Assembly: GCF_013410665.1 (NCBI RefSeq)
Contig: NZ_JACCFM010000001.1
Location: forward strand, 1,860,001 to 1,924,000
Reading direction: 5' to 3'
DNA length: 64,000 nucleotides
Origin: Leifsonia psychrotolerans
Lineage (GTDB): Bacteria; Actinomycetota; Actinomycetes; Actinomycetales; Microbacteriaceae
Shown piece after piece: positions 26,371 to 35,629 of the stretch. Numbering within the stretch: position 1 is the first letter of the stretch; each line of letters opens with the position of its first letter. The notes under the pieces were generated by a model. The model was not told the origin of the DNA, made no database searches, and saw only the letters and a list, made by a program, of their open reading frames with translations. The position numbers and the translations under genes were made by a program.

Positions 26371-27402
26371 TTAGCCGAAGAGGATGCGTGCCTCGTCGTA
26401 GCGAGACTGTGGCACCCGATTCAAGGTGCCGACGGCATCCGCGATCGATACCGTCTCGATCTCGGTGCCACGCAGGGTGACCATCGACCCCCATGCCTGG
26501 TCGTAGACGGCCTCGATCGCTGCCATGCCCAGCCGAGTGGCGAGCACACGGTCATAGGCCGACGGAGCACCACCACGTTGAATGTGGCCGAGCACCGTCG
26601 AGCGTGATTCGATTCCCGTGCGCTCCTCGATCATCGGCGCGAGAACGTCGGCGATGCCGCCGAGGCGCGGGCGGTTGAACGCGTCGAGGCCCTTGTGCGA
26701 GTGCGCCTCCCCCATATCGTCGAGTTTGAACCCCTCGGCGACGACGACCAGCGGCGCGCGGCCACGATCGCGCACCGATTCGACCCATTCGCAGATCTGC
26801 TCGATCGTCTGTGACTGTTCGGGGATGAGGATGGCGTGAGCGCCGCCCGCCATACCGGAGTGCAGGGCGATCCAGCCGACATGGCGTCCCATCACTTCGA
26901 GCACCATGCAGCGACCGTGCGAGTCTGCGGTTGTGCGCAAACGGTCGATCGCCTCGGTGGCGATCTCGACGGCCGTGTCGAATCCAAACGAGTAGTCCGT
27001 CGCGGCGAGGTCGTTGTCGATCGTCTTGGGCACGCCGATGACGTTGATGCCGCCCTCGTCGTGCAGACGGCGGGCGGCGGTGAGCGTTCCCTCGCCACCG
27101 ATCGCGATGATGGCGTCGATGCCGTTGGTATCCAGCATCCGCTGAATGTTCTCTGGCCCACCCCCCTCGCCCTCGAACGGGTTGGTGCGGCTCGAGCCGA
27201 GGATGGTGCCGCCCTGGCGAGCCAGGCCGCGCACATCGTGCCGCTCGATCGGAATGATGTCGCCTTCGACGACGCCCTTCCACCCCCACCGGAAGCCGAC
27301 GAACTCGGCGTCGTGGGAGATGACGCCCTTCAGCACAGCGCCGCGGATGACGGCGTTGAGCCCGGGACAGTCTCCACCGCTAGTGAGGATACCGATTTTC
27401 AT
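26371..27402 (-). CDS. pfkA: 6-phosphofructokinase
   Basis: The 343-residue enzyme has MKIGILTSGGDCPGLNA at the nucleotide loop, IAIGGEGTLTAA, VPKTIDNDLAATD with the catalytic Asp, and MGRHVGWIALHSG. A Gly follows the acidic residue in GGEGT, which fits ATP rather than pyrophosphate as donor, since PPi enzymes usually have Asp there. It phosphorylates fructose 6-phosphate in glycolysis. AGGAG nine bases before the ATG fixes the start. It faces the mycoredoxin gene convergently. Confidence 0.93.
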   Translation of the reverse strand: MKIGILTSGGDCPGLNAVIRGAVLKGVISHDAEFVGFRWGWKGVVEGDIIPIERHDVRGLARQGGTILGSSRTNPFEGEGGGPENIQRMLDTNGIDAIIAIGGEGTLTAARRLHDEGGINVIGVPKTIDNDLAATDYSFGFDTAVEIATEAIDRLRTTADSHGRCMVLEVMGRHVGWIALHSGMAGGAHAILIPEQSQTIEQICEWVESVRDRGRAPLVVVAEGFKLDDMGEAHSHKGLDAFNRPRLGGIADVLAPMIEERTGIESRSTVLGHIQRGGAPSAYDRVLATRLGMAAIEAVYDQAWGSMVTLRGTEIETVSIADAVGTLNRVPQSRYDEARILFG

Positions 27403-27516
27403 GTGGCCGCTCCTTGATGAGGGTGAACTAAGAACGGCGCCATTACCGTCTACACATCATGCTGTGCCGAGCCCCGCAGACCCAAATCCGCAACGGCCCG
27501 GCACCTCTGCTGTGGG

Positions 27517-29703
27517 CTACAGCGCTCCGTCGAGTGCCTGCGTGAGCAGGTAGATCAGCGCACTGGCCTGCACCGAATCCGCCGACGAGATCGGTTCTTC
27601 CGACCCATCGAGGGCGCGGGCTGCGAGCCCCTGCTTGCTGCCGATCAGTTCGGCGATGCGCGCATCGATCGTGTGCGCAGCAATGATTCGCCAGGCCGTC
27701 ACAGGCTCTTCCTGGCCGATTCGGTGCACGCGGTCGATGGCCTGCGTCTGCTCGGCCGCCGTCCAGCTGAGTTCGGCGAGCACCACGTTCGAGGCGGCCT
27801 GCAGATTGACGCCAACACCCGCCGCGGTGAGCGAGCAGACGGCGACGGCGACCTCAGGGTCGTTGTTGAACGCGTCGATGGCAGCCTGGCGAGCCAGGGC
27901 GCTCTGGTCTCCGCGCAGCGAAACCGTGCGCAGATCGCGCTTCGCGAACGTCTCTTCTGCGAGATCCATCACGTCGATGTGCTTCGCGAAGAAGACGACC
28001 TTGCCCACCGAGCGGGCCAGCTGGGCGGCGTAATCCGCCGCGAGGCCGGCCTTCGCCTGACCGATCTTGCGCACCATGGTGAACACGTTCTCGCCCGTCG
28101 TGGTGCCCTTCGACTCCTCGAGTTCGGCGTGAGCGACGGCACGAATGAACTGCTCGCGCTGCTCGTCGTCGGGCACCATCAGCTTCTTACCGGTGCTCTT
28201 GGCGGCGACAAGCGCCTTGTAGCGCGTGACCAGGCGGGCACCGAGTTCACGTTCGGCCTGGCGGATTGAGCGGCCCAGGTCGTCGTCGAGTTCGACGGGC
28301 AGGTCGGCGATGCGCTTGGCCGGCAGATCTGCCGCGACGTCAACCTTGCGCCGACGCACGATTCCCATGTCGATCACTGCGGCGCGCGCCTCGGCGTAGA
28401 AGCCGAGGTCTGCGGGGGTCAGCCCCGTCGCCTCAAGTTTCGCCATCAGCACGGGTGCCGGCTTGTCGCCGTCGATCCAGCCGAGGAACTGCCAGATCGC
28501 CCGGAAGTCGTCGACATCATTGATCAGCGGCGTACCGGTGAGAGCCATGAGCAGCGGGTTTCCACCGGGCGTGCGGCGGCGGATCTGGTCGGCCAACGAC
28601 AGCACATGCTTCGAACGCTGCGACTGCAGATTCTTAATGAAGTGGGCCTCGTCAACGACCATGCCCTTGAACCCGAGGGTTCCGAGCCAGGCGAGGTGCC
28701 GGTCGAGCACATCGTAATTGACCACGACCACATCGGCGAACGCGTCGAGAGTGTCACCGTCGCCGTGAATGACCGTGGCACGACGGTTCGGCGTCCACAA
28801 TTCGACTTCGCGGGCCCAGTTCATCTTGACGACGTTCGGGACGATGGCTAACAAGGGGTAGGAGTTTGACACGGATGCGGCGAGCAGGCTTTGAGCCGTC
28901 TTGCCCAGACCCGGCTCATCTGCCAGCAGGTAGCTGCGGTGGCCGAGACGGGCGCTCTCGATGAAGCGGGCCTGGTGGCGCATCAGTTCCATGCCCGACG
29001 GGGACAATCGGTCGAGGGTCGGCGCCTCGGGCAACTCCATGGTGGCCGCCTGGCCTCCCGAACCGTATTCGAAGGCTTTGAAGAGAGGGCCGAGCAGCTC
29101 CCAGTTCGCCAGGCGGCGCGCAGGGACAACCGGCTTCGCGGCAACGGCGCTGAAGTCGGGGGCCAAGAAGGGGTTGGCCAGCTGGCGGGACTTTACCGAT
29201 TGCGGGATCACCTGGTTCTCAGGCAGCTCGGGTTTCGCCTCTGGTTCGCGCGTGATGATGAGCTCGTCGGGGCTGAGGTCCGCACCGGATTCGAGCAGCC
29301 AGTCACGGCGAAAACGTTGCGCGACGGTCGACACCGACGCATCGGGCTCCAGCAGCGTGATCAGGCTGGTGTCGCGGGCCGCGGTCTTGGCCAAAATCTG
29401 GGCAATCCCGTCGAGGCGTTTCAGCAGTTCGGCCCGGTTCGCATCGGTCACGTCGGTGTCGCCTTTGACCCGGGCGCGTTCCTCGCGCATCAGAAGCGCG
29501 ATGACCTGATACTTGATGCGGTTCGTGGGTCCGAGCTTGCCGCCAGTTTGCGCCTTCGCCTCGACCTCGCGCACCTTGCGGGCGAGAATCGGGATGATCG
29601 GCGCGTCGTCGTCACGCGAGCGCGGGCGCTGCCGACTGCGACCGCTGTCTGCGCGAGGGGCGCGGCGAGGCGAGCCGCTCGACTGCTGGCGGGTATATGG
29701 CAT
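27517..29703 (-). CDS. SNF2-family DEAD/DEAH-box ATPase
   Basis: The 728-residue protein has a basic disordered N-terminus (residues 1-35), a helical region to about 235, then a SNF2 motor: Walker A ADEPGLGKT (Lys268), DEAH box VVDEAHFIKN, motif III ALTGTPLIND, and C-terminal helicase motif VI AIDRVHRIGQ. Such proteins move on double-stranded DNA and remodel protein-DNA complexes. It lacks a SWIM zinc finger and any nuclease domain. GGAGAAGA precedes the ATG at 29703. It stands alone with no methylase or nuclease partner, so it looks like a repair or transcription-recycling motor (RapA-like) more than a defence gene. Confidence 0.87.
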   Translation of the reverse strand: MPYTRQQSSGSPRRAPRADSGRSRQRPRSRDDDAPIIPILARKVREVEAKAQTGGKLGPTNRIKYQVIALLMREERARVKGDTDVTDANRAELLKRLDGIAQILAKTAARDTSLITLLEPDASVSTVAQRFRRDWLLESGADLSPDELIITREPEAKPELPENQVIPQSVKSRQLANPFLAPDFSAVAAKPVVPARRLANWELLGPLFKAFEYGSGGQAATMELPEAPTLDRLSPSGMELMRHQARFIESARLGHRSYLLADEPGLGKTAQSLLAASVSNSYPLLAIVPNVVKMNWAREVELWTPNRRATVIHGDGDTLDAFADVVVVNYDVLDRHLAWLGTLGFKGMVVDEAHFIKNLQSQRSKHVLSLADQIRRRTPGGNPLLMALTGTPLINDVDDFRAIWQFLGWIDGDKPAPVLMAKLEATGLTPADLGFYAEARAAVIDMGIVRRRKVDVAADLPAKRIADLPVELDDDLGRSIRQAERELGARLVTRYKALVAAKSTGKKLMVPDDEQREQFIRAVAHAELEESKGTTTGENVFTMVRKIGQAKAGLAADYAAQLARSVGKVVFFAKHIDVMDLAEETFAKRDLRTVSLRGDQSALARQAAIDAFNNDPEVAVAVCSLTAAGVGVNLQAASNVVLAELSWTAAEQTQAIDRVHRIGQEEPVTAWRIIAAHTIDARIAELIGSKQGLAARALDGSEEPISSADSVQASALIYLLTQALDGAL

Positions 29704-29874
29704 TCTTCTCCACTTCACGGATGCCACGGCGGGTGCGACACCCTGGTGGTGCCGCTTGCCGCCTGTGGCTCCATAAGAACCAAACTCGTCGATGTCAGTG
29801 TGCAGTGCTGCTGGACCACTGCTGCTGGATCGAACGAGACGCCAAACCCTGAATCGAGCATCGTGATGATTGCC

Positions 29875-29897
29875 CGACAACGGTGAAAACGTTGTCG
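29875..29897. other. Inverted repeat in 257-bp intergenic region
   Basis: CGACAACG pairs with CGTTGTCG across GTGAAAA; a second shorter one, GTCTC/GAGAC, follows at about 29902. They lie between the SNF2 gene start and the end of the small membrane gene upstream, so they could be a terminator without U-tract or regulator sites. No gene or RNA is otherwise supported in 29704-29960. Confidence 0.4.
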
Positions 29898-29960
29898 TTC
29901 AGTCTCACGGTCGAGACGGTGACCGGATTCTCCAGGCGCCGTACCAGTGTACGCCGTCGA

Positions 29961-30317
29961 TTAGTCCTGGCGCACCGGAACTTTCGTTCGAATCCCGACG
30001 ATAATGAAATACAGCGCGGCGATGAACTGAAGTGACACCCAGCCCTGACCGTGCAGCTCGATCACGAAGACCGGGTTCCAGATCAGTGCGATCGGCACCA
30101 ACCCGACCAGCCAGCCCCAGCTTTTCGCCTGAATCACGAAGACGCAGATGATGACGGCCAGAATACTGACGACGTAACGGACGATGATGAAACTGTCGAC
30201 GTCGAGAAGCGCAAGCCCGGCCATCAGAGCGATGGCACCCAGCAGCCCCGGAGCGAGTGCCAAACGGCTGAACGTTGGTTCGACCGGCGTTCCCAGGGGA
30301 CGTTTGTCTGCGCGCAT
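29961..30317 (-). CDS. Small four-helix membrane protein (DUF6804-like)
   Basis: The 118-residue protein has four hydrophobic segments at about 20-38, 42-65, 67-84 and 92-110, with conserved-looking RYVVSILAVIICVFVIQAKS and ALIWNPVFVIEL blocks that I recall from the small actinobacterial DUF6804 family. Function is unknown. TAGGCT six bases before the ATG suggests a leaderless transcript. The DUF2207 gene lies 50 bases upstream on the same strand but probably has its own promoter. Confidence 0.72.
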   Translation of the reverse strand: MRADKRPLGTPVEPTFSRLALAPGLLGAIALMAGLALLDVDSFIIVRYVVSILAVIICVFVIQAKSWGWLVGLVPIALIWNPVFVIELHGQGWVSLQFIAALYFIIVGIRTKVPVRQD

Positions 30318-30366
30318 CCCCTAAGCCTACCGAGGCCCCGCCCGACGAACGACCGCGTGAACAGTG

Positions 30367-32283
30367 CTACACGCCCCCGCCACCACCACCGCCACCACCG
30401 CCACCGACGGATGCACCGCCGCCGAACCCGGAACTCGACGAGCTTGACGCGGTGCCGGACCAGGCCGAACTCGACGCGCCCGAGAGTGAGCCGATGGCCG
30501 AGCCGAAGGCGAGCGCGTTGAAGGCTGACGACCCCCGGTACCAGTCCGGCTCGGTGTCGCTTCGGGAGTAGTAGTCCCCGAGCACGGCCGACCATTCCTT
30601 TTCGAGACCGAAGAGCTCCGCATACGGCACAACGCGTTCGTACAGTTTCAACACCTGCAGGGGGCGGTTCCCCTCCTCGACCGCCGTGCGTTCCGCTCCC
30701 CCCGGGCTCTGCAAGAACCGCAACCGATCAGCCTCAGCCAACTCGATGTACAGCCGGAGACCGGCGAGATAGTCGCGAAGCTCGGCGCCGGCCGGGGTGA
30801 GGGGGCGCACGGAGGAGACCGCGATCAGCGCCGCGATGGCGGCTCCCATTCCAACCACCAGGGTGCCGAACGGAATCAGGCCACCGATGCCGTCGGACAG
30901 TGCCGCGAGACTGCCCCCGCCAGAGAACACGAGCGCGACAACGCCGAGTGCGATCAGCCACCCGCGCTCGGCGCCGCCGGGAGTCACGCGCAGTCCGTCG
31001 TTCACGACCTGCGTCCTCGAAGCGGCGATGAGCTTCTGAAGTGCCCGTGCCAACTTCGAGTCAGTCGTCGCCAGGTTTCGAGTGTCGCCTGGCGGCAATC
31101 CGGGAAAGAAAGCGGTCAGCACGGACAGTTCCGTCGCATCAAGCCCGTCGGCGTGCACAAGTTCGATGAGGTACTGGTTCTTCTTCTTTCCGTCGGCATC
31201 GAGCAGGCGCAGGTTTCCGCGCACGGCGAAACTCAGGATCAGAGACGGGATCACGCGCTTGCTCGTTCCCGTCACCTCTGCCGCGGTGAGCAGGTTCACA
31301 CCCTTCGGCGGAAGATACTCCGCGATGATGGTCGGCCTGCCCGACGCGTTCCGCCAGCGCGTGGTCCGCAGTACCACTGCGAGCCCGAGAGCGATCACTG
31401 CGGCGAGCGCGCCGGCCAGTCCGATGCTCGGGAACACGTTCGCGGTGAACGACGTGTCCCGCGGAACAAAGGTGCCCGGCGCGAAGCCGACCACAATCGC
31501 CAGGCCTTCATGGGGCGCAAGGTCGTGCGCGACGGCCGAGATCTGCGTGCCGGTGGCATCCGTTGAGACCTTCGGTTCGGCGCAAACCACGGTGGACGAC
31601 GCGGCACCCTGCAGACAGCGCACCTCGCCCGTGAACATCGGCGCAATCGCCGGGTCGAGCGTGAGGTGTGCCGTCACGCTGCCGAAGGGCTGAGCCCAGC
31701 CGGTGCCGTTGATCTCCCAGAAGAACTCCTGATCGGTCGCGTCGTTTGGTTGCAGGGTCACGTTGGTCTGGCTGAAGGTGATGACGTAGGTCTGCGCACC
31801 GTGCACGTAGTTATCGCCGGCGATGGTGAGCTCACGGTAGTCTCCGCTGTCATCGGAGCTGGTCTCCTGGCTGAAGCTGCGCGGCGTGCCCGACTCGTCG
31901 GTGACGCTCTGTATCGTGAGGTCTGTCGTGTGGCCGTCATAGTCGGTCGGGATTGCCCGACGGATGCCGCGGTTCTGGTCGATTTCGGGGAAGCGGGCGA
32001 CGATCGTCTCGGTGGTGGTGAGCTGCGAATGACCCTCCGGTGTGAGGCCCAGCCGCAGGTCTGAGGTCCAGGAATCGAAACTGAAGTCAGCGGTGCCGCC
32101 GAGCGGACGAACGAGCGGTGAGGATGCGCCGGTTCGTGCTGTCTCGGCCCGTGCGGTGTCGGCCCGTCCTGTGTCGGCCCGAGCTGTGTCAGCCACGGCG
32201 AGCGAGGGCGCGGTGAGCGCCAGTGCGGTCAGGCTGAGTCCCGCGAGGGCTGTCAGAACCAGGAGGTGAGGCAGTCGGCGCAT
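30367..32283 (-). CDS. DUF2207 membrane protein with glycine-rich tail
   Basis: The 638-residue protein starts with a signal peptide (MRRLPHLLVLTALAGLSLTA), followed by a degenerate five-residue repeat, an extracellular beta-rich DUF2207 domain (about 60-270) with TDYDGHTTDLTIQSV, a membrane helix near 285-305, a cytosolic segment, two helices near 445-500, and a final run of glycines (FGGGASVGGGG...). This layout matches DUF2207 membrane proteins found across actinobacteria; their function is not established. TAGGCT lies six bases before the ATG, implying leaderless expression. Upstream divergent gene is csoR-like. Confidence 0.84.
   Translation of the reverse strand: MRRLPHLLVLTALAGLSLTALALTAPSLAVADTARADTGRADTARAETARTGASSPLVRPLGGTADFSFDSWTSDLRLGLTPEGHSQLTTTETIVARFPEIDQNRGIRRAIPTDYDGHTTDLTIQSVTDESGTPRSFSQETSSDDSGDYRELTIAGDNYVHGAQTYVITFSQTNVTLQPNDATDQEFFWEINGTGWAQPFGSVTAHLTLDPAIAPMFTGEVRCLQGAASSTVVCAEPKVSTDATGTQISAVAHDLAPHEGLAIVVGFAPGTFVPRDTSFTANVFPSIGLAGALAAVIALGLAVVLRTTRWRNASGRPTIIAEYLPPKGVNLLTAAEVTGTSKRVIPSLILSFAVRGNLRLLDADGKKKNQYLIELVHADGLDATELSVLTAFFPGLPPGDTRNLATTDSKLARALQKLIAASRTQVVNDGLRVTPGGAERGWLIALGVVALVFSGGGSLAALSDGIGGLIPFGTLVVGMGAAIAALIAVSSVRPLTPAGAELRDYLAGLRLYIELAEADRLRFLQSPGGAERTAVEEGNRPLQVLKLYERVVPYAELFGLEKEWSAVLGDYYSRSDTEPDWYRGSSAFNALAFGSAIGSLSGASSSAWSGTASSSSSSGFGGGASVGGGGGGGGGGGV
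32135..32194. repeat. Four tandem 15-bp repeats inside DUF2207 gene
   Basis: Four successive 15-base units of the form CGTGCTGTGTCGGCC (variants at a few positions) encode A-D/E-T-A/G-R repeats just after the signal peptide. The count is a likely site of strain variation by slippage. Confidence 0.8.
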
Positions 32284-32367
32284 CCGGCCAGCCTAGCTTC
32301 GGCAGCGCCCGCATACCGGCAGATCGGGCACGAGCTGGTTTGACTGACCGAGCAGTACGCTAAGGCC

Positions 32368-32646
32368 ATGATCGAAGACATCAAACGTCGTGCCCTGCAC
32401 CGCACACGGATTCTGGAAGGCCAGATGCGGGGCCTCGAGAAGATGATCGAGAACGAGGACTACTGCGTCGACATCATCACCCAGTCGCTGGCCATTTCGA
32501 AGTCGCTGGGTTCGCTCAACAAGCTTCTGGTCGAGAATCACCTGCGCACGCACGTGACCCACATGTTCGAGGCCGGCGGCGACGAACGCGAGAACGCCGT
32601 CGAAGAGCTGTTGCGTGTGTTCGAGCTGAAGAACAACCGCGCATGA
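32368..32646 (+). CDS. CsoR/RcnR-family metal-sensing repressor
   Basis: The 92-residue all-helical repressor has the family layout HRTRILEGQMRGLEKMIE, DYCVDIITQ and NHLRTHV. The metal ligands line up as Cys33, His58 and His62. Copper sensors of the CsoR type have Cys-His-Cys, so the third ligand is His here, as in RcnR-type nickel/cobalt sensors. Tyr32 before Cys33 matches CsoR. No metal transporter lies beside it; the next gene (M20 peptidase) overlaps by four bases. TACGCT six bases before the ATG suggests a leaderless transcript. Confidence 0.85.
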   Translation: MIEDIKRRALHRTRILEGQMRGLEKMIENEDYCVDIITQSLAISKSLGSLNKLLVENHLRTHVTHMFEAGGDERENAVEELLRVFELKNNRA

Positions 32647-34013
32647 ACCCACACGCCCAGCGACCCGCTGTCGCCTGGACGCTCGACGACGCGCAGGCCG
32701 TGTCCCGATTCCAGGCGCTCCTTCGCATTCCCACGATGTCGCGCCTCGATGAGAGCGACACCGACTGGGCCCAGTTCGACAGCTTTATTGCGGCGCTCTG
32801 CGACCACTATCCGGCCAGCCATGAGGTTCTCGAACGAGAACTCGTCGCCGGCCACTCGCTGCTCTACCGGTGGCCGGGCGCGACCGCCGAGAACCCCACG
32901 GTTCTGATGGCCCACTATGACGTGGTTCCGGCGACCGACGACGGCTGGACACATCCGCCGTTCGCCGCCGAGCTCGTCGACGACGGCAACGAGAAACAGA
33001 TTTGGGGTCGGGGAACACTCGATGATAAGGGCGCACTCGTCGCAATCCTCGAGGCCGTCGAATCGATGGTCGCCGCCGGTTTTCAGCCCGCCCACGACAT
33101 CTATTTGAGCTTCGGTCACAACGAGGAGACGACGGGCCAGGGCGCCTGCGCCATCGTCGACCTGCTCCAGGCCCGCGGCATCCGCCCCGCACTTGTCATC
33201 GATGAGGGCGGCGCTGTCGTCACGGGCATATTTCCAGGAGTGAAAGCTCCCATCGCAGTTGTCGGTGTGAGCGAGAAGGGCATCACCAGTGTGCTGCTCA
33301 CGGTGAACCAGTCGGGTGGCCACGCCTCCACTCCCCCACGGATGACGGCGACGGTGCGACTTGCACGTGCAATCACGCGCGTGAATTCCAACCGGTTTCC
33401 CGCACGATTCACCGACACGAACTTTGAAATGATCCACACGCTGGGGGCGCATTCGAGCGGCCCGCTGCGTTTCATTTTCATGCATGCCCGCGCGTTCCGG
33501 CTGCCACTCGGCGCCCTGTTCGGACGATTGAGCGATGAGACCAGTGCGATGGTACGCACCACGACAGCCGTCACACAGCTCTCGGGGGCGCAGGCTGCGA
33601 ACGCGCTGCCCGAGCAAGCGAAAGCCGTCGTGAATGTGCGGATTGCCCAGGGGTCGACGGTGGCCGCAACGCTGCACCACATTCGACGATCCGTACGCGA
33701 CCCGCTGGTCGAGATTTCCATCGAGCATCCGAATGAGCCATCAAACGTGTCGCCGACCACGGGGCCGGCCTGGGATCTCGTGCGGGAGAGCGTCGAAGCA
33801 ACCTACCCGGGAACCATCGTCACGCCCTACGTGATGCTGGGGGCGAGCGACAGCCGACATTTCACCCGTATCAGCGACCATGTCTACCGATTCAGCCCGT
33901 TCGAGATGAGCCGTGACGAGCGCGGCACGTTGCATGCAATGAACGAACGCATCGGGGTGGGAACGTTCCTGCGTGGCATCGAGTTCTTTCAGAGAGTGAT
34001 CGCGGCCCGCTAA
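32643..34013 (+). CDS. M20-family metallopeptidase
   Basis: The 456-residue enzyme is a two-zinc M20 peptidase. It has MAHYDVVPA (first metal His and catalytic Asp region), WGRGTLDDKGA (bridging Asp), FGHNEETTGQGA (catalytic Glu pair) and a lid domain with NQSGGHASTPP. The closest named relatives are PM20D1/carboxypeptidase S-type proteins that cleave or form N-acyl amino acids. No signal peptide. The ATG overlaps the stop of the CsoR-like gene by four bases, which couples the two although no link in function is obvious. Confidence 0.87.
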   Translation: MNPHAQRPAVAWTLDDAQAVSRFQALLRIPTMSRLDESDTDWAQFDSFIAALCDHYPASHEVLERELVAGHSLLYRWPGATAENPTVLMAHYDVVPATDDGWTHPPFAAELVDDGNEKQIWGRGTLDDKGALVAILEAVESMVAAGFQPAHDIYLSFGHNEETTGQGACAIVDLLQARGIRPALVIDEGGAVVTGIFPGVKAPIAVVGVSEKGITSVLLTVNQSGGHASTPPRMTATVRLARAITRVNSNRFPARFTDTNFEMIHTLGAHSSGPLRFIFMHARAFRLPLGALFGRLSDETSAMVRTTTAVTQLSGAQAANALPEQAKAVVNVRIAQGSTVAATLHHIRRSVRDPLVEISIEHPNEPSNVSPTTGPAWDLVRESVEATYPGTIVTPYVMLGASDSRHFTRISDHVYRFSPFEMSRDERGTLHAMNERIGVGTFLRGIEFFQRVIAAR

Positions 34014-34103
34014 CTCGTCCTAGCCAGGCCTCACATACTGCTGATCAGTCCCGGTAGATCGTTCATTGAACAAAATATCGTGGTCTCGGACCCCGCCAAT
34101 GCG

Positions 34104-34523
34104 TCAGCCGAGCACACGCATACCAGCAGCACGGGCAGCGTGCACGCCGTGCTGACCGTCTTCAACTACCGCACAGCGGGCTGGGGTGACCCCCATCGTC
34201 ATCGCCGCATGCAAAAAGAGCCCGGGGTCCGGCTTCCCCTCTGCCACGTCCTCTGCGCTGAAGATGCGCCCATCTAAATGGTCGATCAACCCGGTCAGGG
34301 TGAGGGAGAGTCGAATCTTCGAATGCAGCGGCTCCCCTCTGAATTCTTCACTTGCTCGCTGGAATTTTTCGTCGGTTCCACCCACGAATCGCGTGACGAT
34401 TTCGTCGATGGTCAGCTCCCAACCCAGATCAGCCAGCACCCGTTGGTCCACCTGTGTGCCGACCACCTCGCTATCGACACGGACCCCGTCGCAATCGAAG
34501 ATGACACGTTTCGGTGACGTCAT
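34104..34523 (-). pseudogene. Decayed HAD-family hydrolase with internal deletion
   Basis: The frame reads RVIFDCDGVRVDSEVVGTQVD, the normal start of a beta-phosphoglucomutase-like HAD enzyme, and continues to EEFRGEPL. It then jumps to HSKIRLSLTLTGL, followed by AEDVAEGKPDPGLFLHAA and CAVVEDGQHGVHAA. About 60 to 70 residues of cap and motif II normally found in between are missing in frame, and a stop cuts the protein at GMRVLG. Ser/Thr of motif II is therefore absent. It is the last gene position of the downstream-running ABC operon and is probably non-functional. Confidence 0.72.
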
Positions 34524-34554
34524 CCGCTCACTCCCCTCTGGCACACTCTTCGAT

Positions 34555-35601
34555 TCAGGCCTGAACGGGCAGTTTGATCTTGGTGTCGTTCTGCGAGTAC
34601 AGGAAGTCTTCAATGGTGAGCCCGCGTTCGGCGGCCGCAGCTTCAGCGAACAACTGGACGACCACGATCTCGGCAATCGCTCGCGAGAATCTCTCGACAC
34701 CGTCGGGAAGCCGGACGATCTTGAGGTTCTCGTGTGCGATCGCGCTGAGCGCCGCGTCGTCGGCCGCAGTCACGAGGAGGACTTTAACTCCGGCCGCGAC
34801 CTGCGACGCGATCATCGGCAGTTCCCGACCATCACCGAAGACGACGAGCCCGGTGCCCGCTTTGCCGGCTTCCATGGGTCCGTGCAGGTATTGGAAGGTC
34901 TCGTAGGCGGCCGTTGGAATACGCAGCGCCTCCCGAAGGACGAGAGCGCTCTGTGCCGCCGAGGTGTAGGAGTATCCGCGCCCCACGCAATCGACGGAGC
35001 CGACTCCCGCGAAGTGCAGGGCGAGGTCGCCGGCGCTCTGCCCGTACCCGGCCAGCGCGTCCGCGACCATCGAAGGTACGGCAGCTTCGTCGATCGCCGC
35101 AGCTGAATGCCCGACCGCTCGCAGCAGAGCGGAATACGCCATGAGTGTCGCATTGTAGCCGACGGTGTAGACGGGCGAATCAGGGAATCCTCCCAAGCCG
35201 ATTGCCGAATCGATGACCTCGGAGATCGCCGCACCCGGAAAGTTGGTGATGCCGATCCGGTTGCCCACGGCGAGCTGCCGGGCCACATCGATCGGTTCTG
35301 GACTCCGACCTGATTCGGAGACGATCACATAGTGATCACCGGGTTCGAATCCCTTTGGTGCGTCGAAAAGGTCGGATGCCGTGAGGTTCACCGCACGCAC
35401 GCCGCACTCGGTTAGCGCAGTGACCAACGCATTGGCTGAGTGGCTCGAGGCCCCCATCGAGATGATGGCCACGGTTTGGCCGGGCAGCCACGGGGCGAGC
35501 TGCGCGGCATCGAGCGACGCCCGGATGCTGACCGCTGCCTGCGCCAGCGTGTGTGGCTGGTCCCACAGTGCGGTCGTGAATGCGATGTGTTCCGATGACA
35601 T
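34555..35601 (-). CDS. SIS-domain protein, GlmS/AgaS-like sugar isomerase
   Basis: The 348-residue protein has two SIS domains that bind phosphosugars: AIISMGASSHSANALV near 46 and VIVSESGRSPEP near 92 in the first, and CVGRGYSYTSAAQSALVLREA near 205 in the second, which also has EAGKAGTGLVV. The layout is that of the isomerase half of GlmS without the glutaminase domain, as in AgaS or FrlB. It would deaminate or isomerise an amino-sugar 6-phosphate. It is the fourth catalytic member of the ABC operon, next to the kinase that would make its substrate. Start ATG 35601 was chosen from the operon spacing and sequence. Confidence 0.83.
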   Translation of the reverse strand: MSSEHIAFTTALWDQPHTLAQAAVSIRASLDAAQLAPWLPGQTVAIISMGASSHSANALVTALTECGVRAVNLTASDLFDAPKGFEPGDHYVIVSESGRSPEPIDVARQLAVGNRIGITNFPGAAISEVIDSAIGLGGFPDSPVYTVGYNATLMAYSALLRAVGHSAAAIDEAAVPSMVADALAGYGQSAGDLALHFAGVGSVDCVGRGYSYTSAAQSALVLREALRIPTAAYETFQYLHGPMEAGKAGTGLVVFGDGRELPMIASQVAAGVKVLLVTAADDAALSAIAHENLKIVRLPDGVERFSRAIAEIVVVQLFAEAAAAERGLTIEDFLYSQNDTKIKLPVQA

Positions 35602-35629
35602 GAGAATCCTTCGAGGTGGTGTCGAGCCG

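Noticed and set aside
27517..29703. SNF2 protein as part of a defence system (DISARM or similar)
   Set aside because: No methylase, nuclease or phospholipase partner lies beside it; neighbours are pfkA and a small membrane protein.
30367..30420. Trinucleotide-like CCACCGCC tract as a repeat element
   Set aside because: It is the glycine-rich tail of the DUF2207 protein and is explained by coding.
32538..33728. Minus-strand frame of 396 codons
   Set aside because: It runs antisense to the M20 peptidase and CsoR-like genes, both with clear motifs.
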